Assembly: GCF_025567465.1 (NCBI RefSeq)
Contig: NZ_JAOQKI010000001.1
Coordinates: 240,854 to 304,853, forward strand
Source: Roseburia_C amylophila
GTDB lineage: Bacteria > Bacillota > Clostridia > Lachnospirales > Lachnospiraceae
Direction of reading: 5' to 3'
Length of the DNA stretch: 64,000 nt
Shown here in pieces: positions 15,547-25,656 of this stretch; the stretch's first letter is position 1; every line of letters begins with the position of its first letter. Made by a program: the position numbers and the translations under genes. Below the pieces are notes generated by a model. The model made no database searches, had not been told where the DNA came from, and saw only the letters and a program-made list of their open reading frames with translations.

Positions 15547-17517
15547 TTAGTTGTAATGTAACCGCCCGTAGGCGTAAAAGTGGGATTGCCAATAGCTGGT
15601 GTCCAGTCTTGAATACTGGATAGGGTCGCCACAATGCAGCATGACGGGGCTTCCGTCCCCGTCCTCGCCCACATAAATCCCCACATGGGAAACGCCGGGG
15701 GTATCGTATGTACCCGTAAAGAAAACCAAATCCCCCGGCTGCGGGTTAGAAACAGGGGTTGAGATGTTGTAAAGCCCTTGCGCCCCAAGTCTGCCCGTAT
15801 TGTATAGGCCGCTGTTCGTCAACACATAACTCACAAATCCGCTGCAATCAAAAGAGGTTTCCGGGGTGCTGCCGCCCCACACATAGGGAAAACCGACGTA
15901 TTTATCCGCTTCCTCCATGAGCCGCGCAAACTTTTCATCGGAATTAAGCAGCGCGGTGGGTACTTCGTAATCGGCGGGCGGGTTTTCATAGTATTTTGAA
16001 ACATAGCCGGATTGCGGGAACAGATCGGGACGGTTGCCAAGGGACGACATATAGATTGCATATAGGGACAACTGTTCTTCCCCCATGATATAAACGGGAA
16101 CATGGGAAAGGTTGAAGTTTTCCAAATCCACATGAAGAATGTAATAGTTATAGGGTACTTCAACTTCGTATTCGTTGCCCTCGCTGTCCGTCCGCGTTTC
16201 GGTGCGGTAGCGTACCTCGACTTCCTCCGTAACCGTCAAGATATACTGTTTCTCAAAGAGCATTTCAAGGGTGCTTTGCGCTTCATCGAGAGTAAACACG
16301 CCCTCATGCAGCGCGGAGAGGATAGAGATTAGCACATAGGGGTCATGCTCGATCTCGTCCGCGTTTACCCGGTATTCGTCGTAGCCGGGGTATTCGCTTT
16401 CGATATTGTCCAGCATATCTTGTAACTCGGCTTCCATAGCGGCATACGCGCTTTCCGCGCCCGTTATATCCGCGTCCTCGGAGAGATAGGACGACGCAAT
16501 CAAACCGCTGCCGCTGTTGCCGCCAAAAAGGGAACAAGAGGACAGCCCGCCGAAAAGCAGCAGCACGATAAAGGCAATCCCGCCCACAATCAAGCAGCCT
16601 TTCCAGTGCCGGACAACAAAGAACGTCGCCCGTTTGGTTTCCTGCGCGGTTTTCTTCGCCGCCTTTGCGGTGGCTTCGGCGGTCTTTTTCACTTTGCCGC
16701 CCGCTTTCAGCGTTTTTGCGTATTGCTTTTTAATGCGCTGCTTCTGCCAAAAGCGGGAAATGGGGTTGGAGTGCGCAAGAGCGGGGTTATCATGCAACGC
16801 CTTTTGATAGAGGAAATCGGCGTTTGCCTTTACCGCCTTTTTCTCCGCTGCCGCCGCTGCCCGGTAGGGTTTCAGCTTATGGCTGCGTATGCTGCGCTTT
16901 GCTGCCCGCGCCGCCATGCCGCCCGCTTTCTCGCCCGCAAGTTCTACCCGGTGCCCGCTTTCCACACCGACGTTTTCTTTCTCTACCTCGTAGATTTTCC
17001 CGTGTACGGTACTGTTTAACTCCTGCGCCGGACGGGATAAGGGGTTATGCCGCAACTTGCCGTTTGGGGGCTTATCGGTCTTTTCAAAGGAAAGGCGCGT
17101 TTTTGCCTTGCCTTTCGCTTCGTCAAAAACGCGCTCTTTCTTGATTTTGGTCTGCTTGGGGATAGCTGCCCGCGCCGCATCTAAACGGCCTGCCGCCTTG
17201 TCCGATTTCTTAATTGCCTTTTGAAGTTCCGGCGTTGCCCGTTCCGCTTCGGAAAACTGCAAGCGGGAAGTATGGTTTTTTAGCTGCGCCGCGTCAAGGG
17301 CTTTTTTCTCCGCGCCTTTTGCCGCGTGTCGTTCAACCTCTGCGCCGATATGCTGCACAACCTTTTCCGCTGCCGCCCCTGCGGGGGCTGAATAGTTTTC
17401 CTCCTGCGGCCTTTCGCTGATACTGGACGTTTCGCCCGTCGTAAGGTTTTGTGCAACCGCACCGTCGCGGGTCATTTTCTGCGTTACCTTGTCGGGGGCT
17501 TTCAGTTCCTTGCTCAA
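15547..17517 (-). CDS. NlpC/P60 peptidoglycan hydrolase of the mating channel (CD1108 family)
   Basis: A 656-residue protein. About 300 N-terminal residues are basic and Ala/Lys-rich, presumably cytoplasmic. One membrane helix follows near 305-330 (GCLIVGGIAFIVLLLFGGLS), then an extracellular segment. The C-terminal NlpC/P60 domain has the catalytic FDCSGFVSYVL, GDLVFFTG, VSHVGIYVG and MLHCGDP motifs. It should cut peptidoglycan locally for assembly of the transfer apparatus (VirB1-like role). It overlaps the methyltransferase gene by four bases. Confidence 0.9.
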   Translation of the reverse strand: MSKELKAPDKVTQKMTRDGAVAQNLTTGETSSISERPQEENYSAPAGAAAEKVVQHIGAEVERHAAKGAEKKALDAAQLKNHTSRLQFSEAERATPELQKAIKKSDKAAGRLDAARAAIPKQTKIKKERVFDEAKGKAKTRLSFEKTDKPPNGKLRHNPLSRPAQELNSTVHGKIYEVEKENVGVESGHRVELAGEKAGGMAARAAKRSIRSHKLKPYRAAAAAEKKAVKANADFLYQKALHDNPALAHSNPISRFWQKQRIKKQYAKTLKAGGKVKKTAEATAKAAKKTAQETKRATFFVVRHWKGCLIVGGIAFIVLLLFGGLSSCSLFGGNSGSGLIASSYLSEDADITGAESAYAAMEAELQDMLDNIESEYPGYDEYRVNADEIEHDPYVLISILSALHEGVFTLDEAQSTLEMLFEKQYILTVTEEVEVRYRTETRTDSEGNEYEVEVPYNYYILHVDLENFNLSHVPVYIMGEEQLSLYAIYMSSLGNRPDLFPQSGYVSKYYENPPADYEVPTALLNSDEKFARLMEEADKYVGFPYVWGGSTPETSFDCSGFVSYVLTNSGLYNTGRLGAQGLYNISTPVSNPQPGDLVFFTGTYDTPGVSHVGIYVGEDGDGSPVMLHCGDPIQYSRLDTSYWQSHFYAYGRLHYN

Positions 17518-18470
17518 TCTTCATCACCTCCAATCCGCTGTTTTGCAAGTTCGCAATAGTTGGGGTTTAACTCAATGCCGATATAGCGGCGGTTAAGCCG
17601 CTTTGCTACCATGCCCGTCGTGCCGCTGCCGAAAAAGGGGTCAAGGACAATCCCACCCACGGGACAGCCCGCCAAAATGCACGTTTCCGCAAGTTTGGGC
17701 GGGTATGCTGCGAAATGCCCGCCATGATACGCGACATTGTTGATCTGCCAAACGTTGCGGCGGCTGCGGACGGGAGAAATCAACTCGTCGGCGTATGCGC
17801 CCTTTTCGCGGGGGCGGTTGATTTTCTGCGGTTGGTTTTGCCCCGGAACAGTAACGTTATACTTGTTTCCTTTGCTAACTCCGCTTTTCAGCCGCCCCGC
17901 CGTTGTGGGTGCTATCGGCTCGGCTACCGCTTGCCAATCGTAGTAATACTTCTTTGACTTGGTAAGCAGAAACACATATTCATAGCAGCGGGTCGGCCTG
18001 TCCCGCATGCTTTCCGGCATGGGGTTTGTTTTGTACCAGATAATAGAACTGCGCAAATACCAACCGTCGCCCCGCAAGGCAAGGGCTACAAGCCACGGAA
18101 TACCGATTAAATCTTTCGGCTTGCAGCCGGGGGCGCGGTGGTTGAACGCCACTTGCTGCCCGTTCCTGCCTTTGGGATATTTAGGGTCTTGGTGGCCGGC
18201 TTTGCTGCCTGTGCCGCAATAAGTGTCTGCGATATTGAGCCAACAAGTACCCTCCGGCGCAAGCACCCGCTTTACCTCATGGAAAATCGCTGTAATGCGG
18301 GAAACATATTCTTCCGGCGTTGCTTCCCGCCCGATCTGCCCGGCTGCGCCGTAGTCTCGCAAGGCATAGTAGGGCGGGGACGTTACGCAACAATCAATAC
18401 AGTTATCCGGCAAGGTTTGAAGCACCTGCAAGCTGTCGCCGCAATAGATTTTATCCGTTTCTATCCTCAT
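17514..18470 (-). CDS. Orphan DNA methyltransferase (N4-cytosine/N6-adenine, beta-like)
   Basis: A 318-residue protein with the catalytic motif TSPPYYALRDYG near residues 30-41 and a C-terminal AdoMet-binding motif DPFFGSGTTGMVAKRLNR. This order (catalytic motif first) marks the beta class. A target-recognition region lies in the middle. No endonuclease gene adjoins it, so it likely protects transferred ICE DNA from host restriction or marks it. Overlap by four bases with both virB4 and the NlpC/P60 gene places it in the operon. Confidence 0.9.
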   Translation of the reverse strand: MRIETDKIYCGDSLQVLQTLPDNCIDCCVTSPPYYALRDYGAAGQIGREATPEEYVSRITAIFHEVKRVLAPEGTCWLNIADTYCGTGSKAGHQDPKYPKGRNGQQVAFNHRAPGCKPKDLIGIPWLVALALRGDGWYLRSSIIWYKTNPMPESMRDRPTRCYEYVFLLTKSKKYYYDWQAVAEPIAPTTAGRLKSGVSKGNKYNVTVPGQNQPQKINRPREKGAYADELISPVRSRRNVWQINNVAYHGGHFAAYPPKLAETCILAGCPVGGIVLDPFFGSGTTGMVAKRLNRRYIGIELNPNYCELAKQRIGGDED

Positions 18471-20863
18471 GCCGACACCTCGCCGGGTTTGGTCGTCATG
18501 ACGCGGTACAGTTCCGTGTCCTGCGGGAAACGGTCAATAAACGGCAAAATCACGTTGCCGTAGAAAATAAGCCCCTCGCCCGCTTCGGAATGGGTTACAT
18601 AGGTCATTTGCTGCTGCGAAATATTAAGCTGCTTTGCAAGGATTTCCCTGTCGCCCTGCGCTTGGTTGAGCATATACACAAAGTCCGAGTTTTCAAAGAT
18701 GTTCTCCACCTCGCGGGACGACAACAAATCTTTCACGTTTTGGGTGATACCTGTTGGAATACCGCCCCATTTGCGAAAACGCTTCCAAATCTCAACGCTG
18801 TACGCTGCGGTCTGTTCCTCTTTGAGCAGCAAATGAAACTCGTCGATGTAGTACCGCGTCGCCTTACCCTCGCTGCGGTTTATGGTAACTCTGTTCCAAA
18901 CTTGGTCTTGGACAATGAGCATACCGAGTTTTCGTAGCTGGGTGCCGAGTTCTTTAATATCAAAGCAGACAAGGCGGTTATGAATATCAACGTTTGTCCT
19001 ATGGTTAAACACATTCAAGCTGCCGTTTACATAGAGTTCCAATGCCGACGCGATACGCTGCGCTTCCTTTTCCGGCTGCTTCTTGATTTCATTGTAGAGG
19101 TCGCCCAAAATCGGCATATTCTCTGGCTTCGGGTCTGCAAGGTAGCTGCGGTACACGCTGATAACGGCGCGGTCAATCAAGGTCTTTTCAACCGCTTCCA
19201 GCCCATTTTTGCCGCCCATAATGAGTTCGCAAAAGGAAAGGATAAAATCGCTCTTTAAGGCTATGGGCGTGTCGCCCTCGCTGTAATTGAGGTTTATGTC
19301 CATCGGGTTAATGTACTGCGTGCTGTTCTGCGAAACCTTGATAACCTGTCCTTTCAGCCGTTCCACAAGGGGGTAATACTCCGCTTCCGGGTCGCAAATG
19401 ATAATATCGTCTGCGGTAATGAGAAAAGCGTTGGTGATCTCGCGCTTTGCCGAAAAACTCTTGCCGCTGCCCGGTGTGCCGAGGATAAGGCCGTTTGGGT
19501 TTTTCAGCCGTTTTCTGTCGCACAAAATCATGTTATTCGATAATGCGTTTAAGCCATAATACAACGCTTCGCCGCTTTGGAACAGTTCTTGTACCGTAAA
19601 GGGGACGAAAATAGCGGTGCTGGAAGTCGTCAAGCCCCGCTGGATTTGGATTAGGTTTTCGCCCAATGGGATAGAGGACATAAGCCCTTGTTCCTGCCGA
19701 TAGTCAAGGCGGGTGAGCATACAGTTGTATTTCTGCGCGATACTTGCGGCACTGAATACGTCGTTGTCCAATTTCTGCTTTGTGTCTGCCACATTCAAAA
19801 CTAACAGCGTAAGCAAAAACATTCGCTCGTTCCGGCTCTGCAAATCCCGCAAAAGGTTTTTCGCTTCGCCGCCGTAGGTGGCAAGGTCGGACGGGATTAT
19901 ATCCATGTCGTAGCCGCTGCGGATTGCCTTTTTCTGTTCCTCAATCTTCATGCGGTCTAAATCGGTGATTTTCCGCTTAATAGTCTTGATTGCTTCGTTG
20001 TGGTCGATACTCTGAATGTGCAGATTGACGACAATCCCGTTCTCCGCTTCCATGAAGTCGGCAAGCATACGGTCTGAAAGTTCCGGCGCGGCAATCTGCA
20101 AAAAGGAAACCGCGCCAAACTTCCCGCCCATTTGAAACATTCGCCCGTCGCCAAAACGGAAAGAGGACGGGGCAATAAAGTCTTTGACGGAAAGGCCGCT
20201 TACGGGTAGCCATTCCCATGCAAAATTGAAGCGTTCCCCGTCCGGGTGGAAAAGCCCATGCAGCACTTCAAGCCGCTGCTTCCCGTCCAGTACCCGCGCC
20301 GCCGCGCCGATCACCTTAAAATGGTTCAGCGTGTCCGTTTCGATACGGGCAAGCCGCGCCCGCGCCGATTTAATATCTTTTGCTTCAATGGTAAAGGTGA
20401 GAAACTTTGTCTTGATAAGCCCGTTGTTGCCGCGTTCAAGCTGCGTTTGCAGCATTTCGGTGTATTCGGCTCTGATACTGTCAAAGTCGTCATTCTGCGG
20501 GGCAATCGTGATACTACTCTTAAAATCTTCCTTGTTCGCATGGCGGCTGATTAAGGAAAGCTGCACGCTGATAGAAGCGTCAAAAGAGTTATACATATCG
20601 CAAAGGGCTTCAAAAATGGCGGTCTTGTCGTCCGGCTGCGCAAGTTGATAGTTAATATCTTCAAACTCAATGCACTTGGAATACCGCCCGTTTGCAAGGC
20701 GGCAAATCCCGTCCTTATACATTCGCTCAAACGGTATGCTGTCCTGCGCCGTATGGGGCTTCCCGTCGCCCTTTGCCTGCCGGATAAGCGCGTCGATCTG
20801 TTTCTTTTCCTGCCGCGTAAGTTTACGCTTTTCGTTTTGGGTCTTTCCCTTTTCCTTTGACAA
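18467..20863 (-). CDS. virB4: VirB4-family conjugation ATPase
   Basis: A 798-residue type IV secretion ATPase. Walker A is GTPGSGKSFSAKREI near residue 460, followed by DDIIICDPEAEYYPLV. A downstream YYIDEFHLLL is the Walker B region. The start is a TTG nine bases after GGAGG, overlapping prgI by 41 bases; no ATG exists before residue 48. It powers assembly of, or transport through, the mating channel. Confidence 0.93.
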   Translation of the reverse strand: MSKEKGKTQNEKRKLTRQEKKQIDALIRQAKGDGKPHTAQDSIPFERMYKDGICRLANGRYSKCIEFEDINYQLAQPDDKTAIFEALCDMYNSFDASISVQLSLISRHANKEDFKSSITIAPQNDDFDSIRAEYTEMLQTQLERGNNGLIKTKFLTFTIEAKDIKSARARLARIETDTLNHFKVIGAAARVLDGKQRLEVLHGLFHPDGERFNFAWEWLPVSGLSVKDFIAPSSFRFGDGRMFQMGGKFGAVSFLQIAAPELSDRMLADFMEAENGIVVNLHIQSIDHNEAIKTIKRKITDLDRMKIEEQKKAIRSGYDMDIIPSDLATYGGEAKNLLRDLQSRNERMFLLTLLVLNVADTKQKLDNDVFSAASIAQKYNCMLTRLDYRQEQGLMSSIPLGENLIQIQRGLTTSSTAIFVPFTVQELFQSGEALYYGLNALSNNMILCDRKRLKNPNGLILGTPGSGKSFSAKREITNAFLITADDIIICDPEAEYYPLVERLKGQVIKVSQNSTQYINPMDINLNYSEGDTPIALKSDFILSFCELIMGGKNGLEAVEKTLIDRAVISVYRSYLADPKPENMPILGDLYNEIKKQPEKEAQRIASALELYVNGSLNVFNHRTNVDIHNRLVCFDIKELGTQLRKLGMLIVQDQVWNRVTINRSEGKATRYYIDEFHLLLKEEQTAAYSVEIWKRFRKWGGIPTGITQNVKDLLSSREVENIFENSDFVYMLNQAQGDREILAKQLNISQQQMTYVTHSEAGEGLIFYGNVILPFIDRFPQDTELYRVMTTKPGEVSA

Positions 20864-21215
20864 TCGCCCGTACCTCCTTATCTAATCGCTCCTGCCGCGC
20901 AAGGGCAGTATAAAAATTGTTGGTCTGATAAGGTCGCTCTTTGGGGCGAAGAAACTTCACTTCCACAAATTGCCGTATAATCACTTCCAGCGGTTGCCCG
21001 TTCTTCTCGTACATAGCGAGTAGGAACATAGGCAGCATGGCAAGCACCATGCACAAAGCCGCCGTTGTCGTTCCCGCGCTGTCCTTTGTCAAAAAGAATA
21101 GCGGTAGCCCGATAGCCACCGCCGCGCCGAAACAGAGTAATTGTCTTTTGGTAAGGTTAAACATTACCTTGCTTTTGATTTTGGTTAAATCCTTTGGGAC
21201 GGTTACATACGCCAT
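20823..21215 (-). CDS. PrgI family membrane protein
   Basis: A 130-residue protein starting MAYVTVPKDLTKIKSKVMF, with two membrane helices (LLCFGAAVAIGLPLFFL and AALCMVLAMLPMFLLAMY) and a basic cytoplasmic tail. PrgI proteins are VirB3-like inner parts of Gram-positive conjugation channels and precede VirB4, as here. Confidence 0.9.
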   Translation of the reverse strand: MAYVTVPKDLTKIKSKVMFNLTKRQLLCFGAAVAIGLPLFFLTKDSAGTTTAALCMVLAMLPMFLLAMYEKNGQPLEVIIRQFVEVKFLRPKERPYQTNNFYTALARQERLDKEVRAIVKGKGKDPKRKA

Positions 21216-21227
21216 AGTCCACCTCCT

Positions 21228-22009
21228 TTAATGCGCGCTGAATACGGATTTTGCAAGGCTTCCCGTCTTGAAAAGCGTAAAACACAAGAGGACGGTATAG
21301 CCCATGCAAGACCAGATCGCGCCGGATATGTCGTCGGTTGCTGCGATTGTCTGTATCAATACCGCGTAAATGCCGACGCACACAAGAATTAAAAACGCTT
21401 GGAAACCGAGGGCAAGCAAGGATTTCAAATAATTCTGTCCCATGCCGCCCCATTCGTGATTTACCATTGTCGCAACGGGGATAGGGGCAATACTCGTTAC
21501 AAGGTATATTTCAATCATGCGACCGTACACCACAAGCATAATGCAGATAGAGAGGGCTTTCATGGTAAGCCCCACAAAGAGGGATTGAAACCATAGCCCC
21601 AAAAGCCCGCCGACGCTCATAGCGTCCAGCTTTGCTTCTATGTCGGTGATAACGGTTGCAATATCTATGCTTGTGTCGGATAGGATAACGCCCGCGCTGT
21701 CGTTGACGACGCTCTGCGTAACGTCGAAAACACCCATGACGATGTTCCAAGTATTTGTTACCAGCAGCACCGCAACAAAGGTTTTGAAAATCCATTTGAA
21801 AAATATCCAAGTGTCGAGATCGTGCAGATTGTTTTTCTCAATTACAAGCTGGATTAGTTCGTAGCACATGACAAAGGTAATGATAACGCCCGCAATCGGC
21901 ACAATGACGTTTTCCGAAAGGCTGCGTATCATATTGAATATACCCGCGTTCCACCCGGCGGGGGTTGTGCCGACTTGCGTTACGATTTCTCCAACCTCTG
22001 TATTTACGC
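21228..22009 (-). CDS. VirB6/TrbL-like channel protein, N-terminus lost in assembly gap
   Basis: About 260 C-terminal residues of a polytopic membrane protein (CD1112 family). Hydrophobic segments include VIVPIAGVIITFVMCYEL, TFVAVLLVTNTWNIVMG, AFLILVCVGIYAVLIQ and CMGYTVLLCFTLF. It contains IEIYLVTSIAPIPVATM, typical of the family. The reading frame runs into the N-run at 22010, so the start is missing. The gap also probably hides a small Maff2-family gene that usually lies between virD4 and this gene. Confidence 0.88.
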
Positions 22010-22331
22010 NNNNNNNNNNNNNNNNNNNNNNNNNNNNNNNNNNNNNNNNNNNNNNNNNNNNNNNNNNNNNNNNNNNNNNNNNNNNNNNNNNNNNNNNNNN
22101 NNNNNNNNNNNNNNNNNNNNNNNNNNNNNNNNNNNNNNNNNNNNNNNNNNNNNNNNNNNNNNNNNNNNNNNNNNNNNNNNNNNNNNNNNNNNNNNNNNNN
22201 NNNNNNNNNNNNNNNNNNNNNNNNNNNNNNNNNNNNNNNNNNNNNNNNNNNNNNNNNNNNNNNNNNNNNNNNNNNNNNNNNNNNNNNNNNNNNNNNNNNN
22301 NNNNNNNNNNNNNNNNNNNNNNNNNNNNNNN
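22010..22331. other. Assembly gap (322 N)
   Basis: All bases are N. The true length is unknown. From related elements it should hold the start of the virB6-like gene and a short Maff2-type membrane protein gene. Confidence 0.99.
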
Positions 22332-22373
22332 AAAACGGCTCAAAAAATGTTGTGGGAAATAAAAATGCCGCCG

Positions 22374-23204
22374 TTACGTTTCGGCGGCTGCGTCCTCGTC
22401 GGACAAATCTATTTCGTATATGTCAAAAGGTTCGTCGGGCTTTACGATTGCCGGACGGGTGGACATATACCGTTCAACGTCAAAAGCGTTTTTCTTGTCG
22501 AAGTCGGAAAGGTACTTGTAGTTCGGGTGCTGCGTTATATCGTATTTGTCGCTGAAAAATGGGCGCACGCCGCGCAACTGCAAAATACATTTTCCTCCGT
22601 CCATAACTGCGATTTCGTCCTGTGTCATCAACTCCTTTCCCAATTTTTGATAATTGAGGCCATGAGAAACCTGCGTGCCGCGATTTTCGGAAGTGTTGAA
22701 ACTGTCGATTGTTTCCCGTCCCAAGTTTTCCGAAATATCCTTTGCATTTTTCCCGCGCCCTCCCAAAAACAAGGTGCTGTCGGCATTGTCAAGTATGATT
22801 TCTGCCGCGTCCTTGTAAATGGCTTTTAGCTGGCTCTGCGATTGCAGAATGATAGAAGCCGATATTTCCCGGCTGCGGATTGTGGCAATCAATTTTTCAA
22901 ACTGCGGGATTTGCCCGATGTTTGCAAACTCGTCTAACAAGCACCGCACATGGACGGGCAGTTTGCCGCCGTATTCATCGTCGGCCTTGTCGCAAAGCAA
23001 ATTGAAAAGCTGCGATTGCAGCATAGCGATAACAAAATTAAACGTGCTGTCCGTATCGCTCATTATGAGAAAAAGCGCGGTCTTTCTGTCGCCTAACGTA
23101 TCAAGTTCTAATTCGTCGTAGGACATGAGATCGCGGAGTTCCTTTATATCGAAAGGGGCAAGCCGCGCACCGCAAGAAATAAGGATTGATTTTGCTGTCT
23201 TGCC
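22374..23204 (-). pseudogene. C-terminal part of the interrupted coupling protein VirD4
   Basis: About 276 residues starting in frame at GKTAKSILISCGARLAPFDI. It includes the ATPase Walker B region (HVRCLLDEFANIGQIPQFEKL) and SREISASIILQSQSQLKAIYKD of type IV coupling proteins. The N-terminal part is at 32915-33869. The two join without loss at KLAAG|KTAKS, so the gene is split by the nested transposon rather than decayed. An internal ATG (23126) could allow translation of a C-terminal piece, but it would lack Walker A. Confidence 0.93.
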
Positions 23205-23248
23205 AGAGACGAAAAGTCAAGGACTTTTTCATCAAATTCAAAAAGAAG

Positions 23249-23407
23249 TCACATTTTGCGGACTTCCTCACGGAGCAGACGCTTGATTTTGTCCTCCATT
23301 GTCTCTTTTGCGGTCTGGCTGAAATGCACACGGACGATATAGGTTGTCTTGCCGATCTGCTTTCTGACAGTCGGGCAAGTGGCGGTGTTGGTTGCGGTAT
23401 TGTTCAT
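23249..23407 (-). CDS. tnpW: TnpW family protein
   Basis: A 52-residue protein, MNNTATNTATCPTVRKQIGK then TTYIVRVHFSQTAKETMEDK and a basic amphipathic end. It is a member of the TnpW family of Tn4451-like transposons and lies at the end opposite the recombinase, about 45 bases from the junction. AGGAGG precedes the ATG. Another family member is at 2253-2426 in the outer ICE. Function unknown. Confidence 0.8.
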   Translation of the reverse strand: MNNTATNTATCPTVRKQIGKTTYIVRVHFSQTAKETMEDKIKRLLREEVRKM

Positions 23408-23549
23408 TCAAAATCCTCCTGTAAATGAAAAATGCCCGGTGACTGTTCATCATCGGGCGGTGTCGGTATGAGGGAACAAGGCAAGGCGGCAACATTAAGG
23501 TATCTATAAAAACCTTGCCGTCTTTGCCACGCTTGCCGTGTTCCTGTTG

Positions 23550-25421
23550 TCAATCTCGGAGATAGCAGACCCATGCTGTGCCGTCTTTCTCGGTCACAAG
23601 TCTGTCCCCGATACGGCTCTTTGCCGTTCTCATGGTGCGTGAGGAAATCCCACGCTCATTGACTGCCTTTTCCAGCTCTGCGCTCGGCATACGCTTTCCA
23701 TCTGCCAGCAGTTCCAGAATGAGCATTTGCGCCTGTGCGGTCTTGCTTTCGGTCTTGGCGGTGTCTGTCCCGGCAAGAAGCTCGTCAGCGGTAATGTCAT
23801 AAGCTCCTATCCATTCAAAGCCTTTCTCGTCTCCCAGAGAAAAGGCAAGGGACTGTCCGGGCGGCGCAAGGGAGCTTTTCTCATGGATAAGCACCCTCGT
23901 TGTGGGGCTGTCCTTCAGCTTGCCGATAAAAAGCAGACTGCGGACTGCCGCCGTAATGTCGATAGACCCCAATCCCCGGTAGGTGCTTTGCGTTCCTGCG
24001 GCTTTGTTGAGGTGTCCGATCAGCACGATAGCGCACCCGGTAGCCTGTGCAATGTCTCCCAGACTGCGGAAGATGGGACGGACTTCATTTGCCCGGTTCA
24101 TGTCCACATCTGCGCCCAGAAACGCCTGCACCGGGTCAATGATAACCAGCCTTGCGTTGTTCTCACGGATTGCCCTTGCTATGCGCTCATCGGCAAGGGT
24201 CAGCGGCGTGTCTCTATCGTCAATGACAAGTACTCTTTCAAGGTCTGCGTCCGCTTCCATCAGCCGGGGCTTAACGGTATCGCCCAGACCGTCCTCGGCG
24301 GTCTGATAGATGATATTGAAAGGCTCAAGTGTCTCCATACCGGGTAAAGGCTTTCGATTGGTGCAAGCCGCCGCAAGGCGCATAGCAAAGTAGGTCTTGC
24401 CCTCGCCGGGGTTGCCCTGTATGATGGTCAGCTTTCCAAATGGGATATACGGAAACCATAGCCAATCCACGCTCGTCAGCTCCACATCTGCCATACGGAG
24501 CATTGGGACAGGCTTGGCGGTGGGCAGCTCTCGCAGCGTGATTGTCTCGGCTATGAATTTGCGGCTGGGAATGTCCCCTTGCTGACGGAGAACATCGTTC
24601 CAGTCTTTCCTTGCCGGGACAAGGCGAATGACGGCGATCTCGCTGGGAATGTCCTGCGCCAGTCGGAAGCAGGCTTCACCTCCTGCGGTGTCGCTGTCAA
24701 GGCAGAGGAATACTTTTCGGGTGTCCTTGCGTTCAGAAAGAAAACGGTCAAGGGCTTTGCCCGAAACGCCGCCCAGGGCAAGATAATTTCTTGTCTGCCA
24801 ATCCTGCGGATAAAGGCAGATAAAGGACAAAAGGTCAATCGGCGCTTCAAAAACAAAAAGCTGGTTGCCGTTTCCCTCATAGCGGAACGGATAGGACTTG
24901 TCAGACCCGGTAATATCCTGTCTGAATGGGTCTGCCGTTCCTCGCACATGGGCGTATCTTGGCGTACCGCTTCGGTCTCTGCCAACAAAGACAACATTGT
25001 GCCGCTTTGCGTCCTCGTAAATATCCCCGGAAAGAAGAAAAGCCTCAACAAGCGTTTTGTTGAGACCTCGGCTTTCGCAAAGATATTGAATTGCTCTATC
25101 GGCTGTTCGGTTGTGCAAGGGCAAGTGAAACGCTGTGGGCGGTGCTGTGGTGGCTTCGGTCTGTCCCTCGGCGCTTTCGCCGGTTAAGAGCTGGACTGCT
25201 TCGGGAAAGGACTTGCCGTAAAACTCCATGACGAAATCAATGGGATAGCCGCCCTTGCTCTGGCTGTGGCGAAACCACTTGTTTCCCCGAACGGTCAGGC
25301 TGTCATGTTCTTTCCAGCGGTATTCCCGTCCGCTTTTGATAAGCGTCTCTCCCTGTGTACGGAGAAAATCTTCCAGACTGACGGCGTTTGCCCGGTCAAT
25401 CTGTGCTTGGGTGTACTGCAT
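23550..25421 (-). CDS. Primase/TOPRIM and RecA-like helicase fusion (replication protein)
   Basis: A 623-residue protein. The N-terminal half has a DUF3991-like zinc-less primase region (RAIQYLCESRGL) and a TOPRIM domain (LFVFEAPIDLLSFICLY; VFLCLDSDTAGG). The C-terminal half is a RepA/AAA_25-type helicase with Walker A IIQGNPGEGKTYFAMRL, Walker B ARLVIIDPVQAFLG and VLIGHLNKAAG. A winged-helix-like tail ends it. The start at 25421 follows AGGAGG by seven bases. It probably supports autonomous rolling-circle or theta replication of the excised or transferred form. Confidence 0.85.
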   Translation of the reverse strand: MQYTQAQIDRANAVSLEDFLRTQGETLIKSGREYRWKEHDSLTVRGNKWFRHSQSKGGYPIDFVMEFYGKSFPEAVQLLTGESAEGQTEATTAPPTAFHLPLHNRTADRAIQYLCESRGLNKTLVEAFLLSGDIYEDAKRHNVVFVGRDRSGTPRYAHVRGTADPFRQDITGSDKSYPFRYEGNGNQLFVFEAPIDLLSFICLYPQDWQTRNYLALGGVSGKALDRFLSERKDTRKVFLCLDSDTAGGEACFRLAQDIPSEIAVIRLVPARKDWNDVLRQQGDIPSRKFIAETITLRELPTAKPVPMLRMADVELTSVDWLWFPYIPFGKLTIIQGNPGEGKTYFAMRLAAACTNRKPLPGMETLEPFNIIYQTAEDGLGDTVKPRLMEADADLERVLVIDDRDTPLTLADERIARAIRENNARLVIIDPVQAFLGADVDMNRANEVRPIFRSLGDIAQATGCAIVLIGHLNKAAGTQSTYRGLGSIDITAAVRSLLFIGKLKDSPTTRVLIHEKSSLAPPGQSLAFSLGDEKGFEWIGAYDITADELLAGTDTAKTESKTAQAQMLILELLADGKRMPSAELEKAVNERGISSRTMRTAKSRIGDRLVTEKDGTAWVCYLRD

Positions 25422-25434
25422 GGGGTGTCCTCCT

Positions 25435-25656
25435 TTACTCATTGTCATTTGGGGACGGCAGATAGCCTAATTCCTGCAACATTTCAATCTGCTGGTCGGT
25501 AAGGGTGGCTTCAAAGGCAAGCTCCTTTCGGGTGCGCTCGTCCAGCTCGATAAGGTCGGAAAGAGGTCTGCCATCGGTCAAGGGGTCTCCGCTTAACAGG
25601 CGTTTCGCCATTCTGCGGACGGGGTTTTTCTCGCTTTTCCAATCGTGATAATTCAT
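25435..25656 (-). CDS. Small conserved mobile-element protein, unknown function
   Basis: 73 residues, MNYHDWKSEKNPVRRMAKRL, then charged helices ending LTDQQIEMLQELGYLPSPND. It overlaps the relaxase gene by four bases and ends 13 bases before the primase-helicase start, so it is part of the mobilisation operon. I do not recognise a named family. No membrane segment or Cys motif is present. Confidence 0.75.
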   Translation of the reverse strand: MNYHDWKSEKNPVRRMAKRLLSGDPLTDGRPLSDLIELDERTRKELAFEATLTDQQIEMLQELGYLPSPNDNE

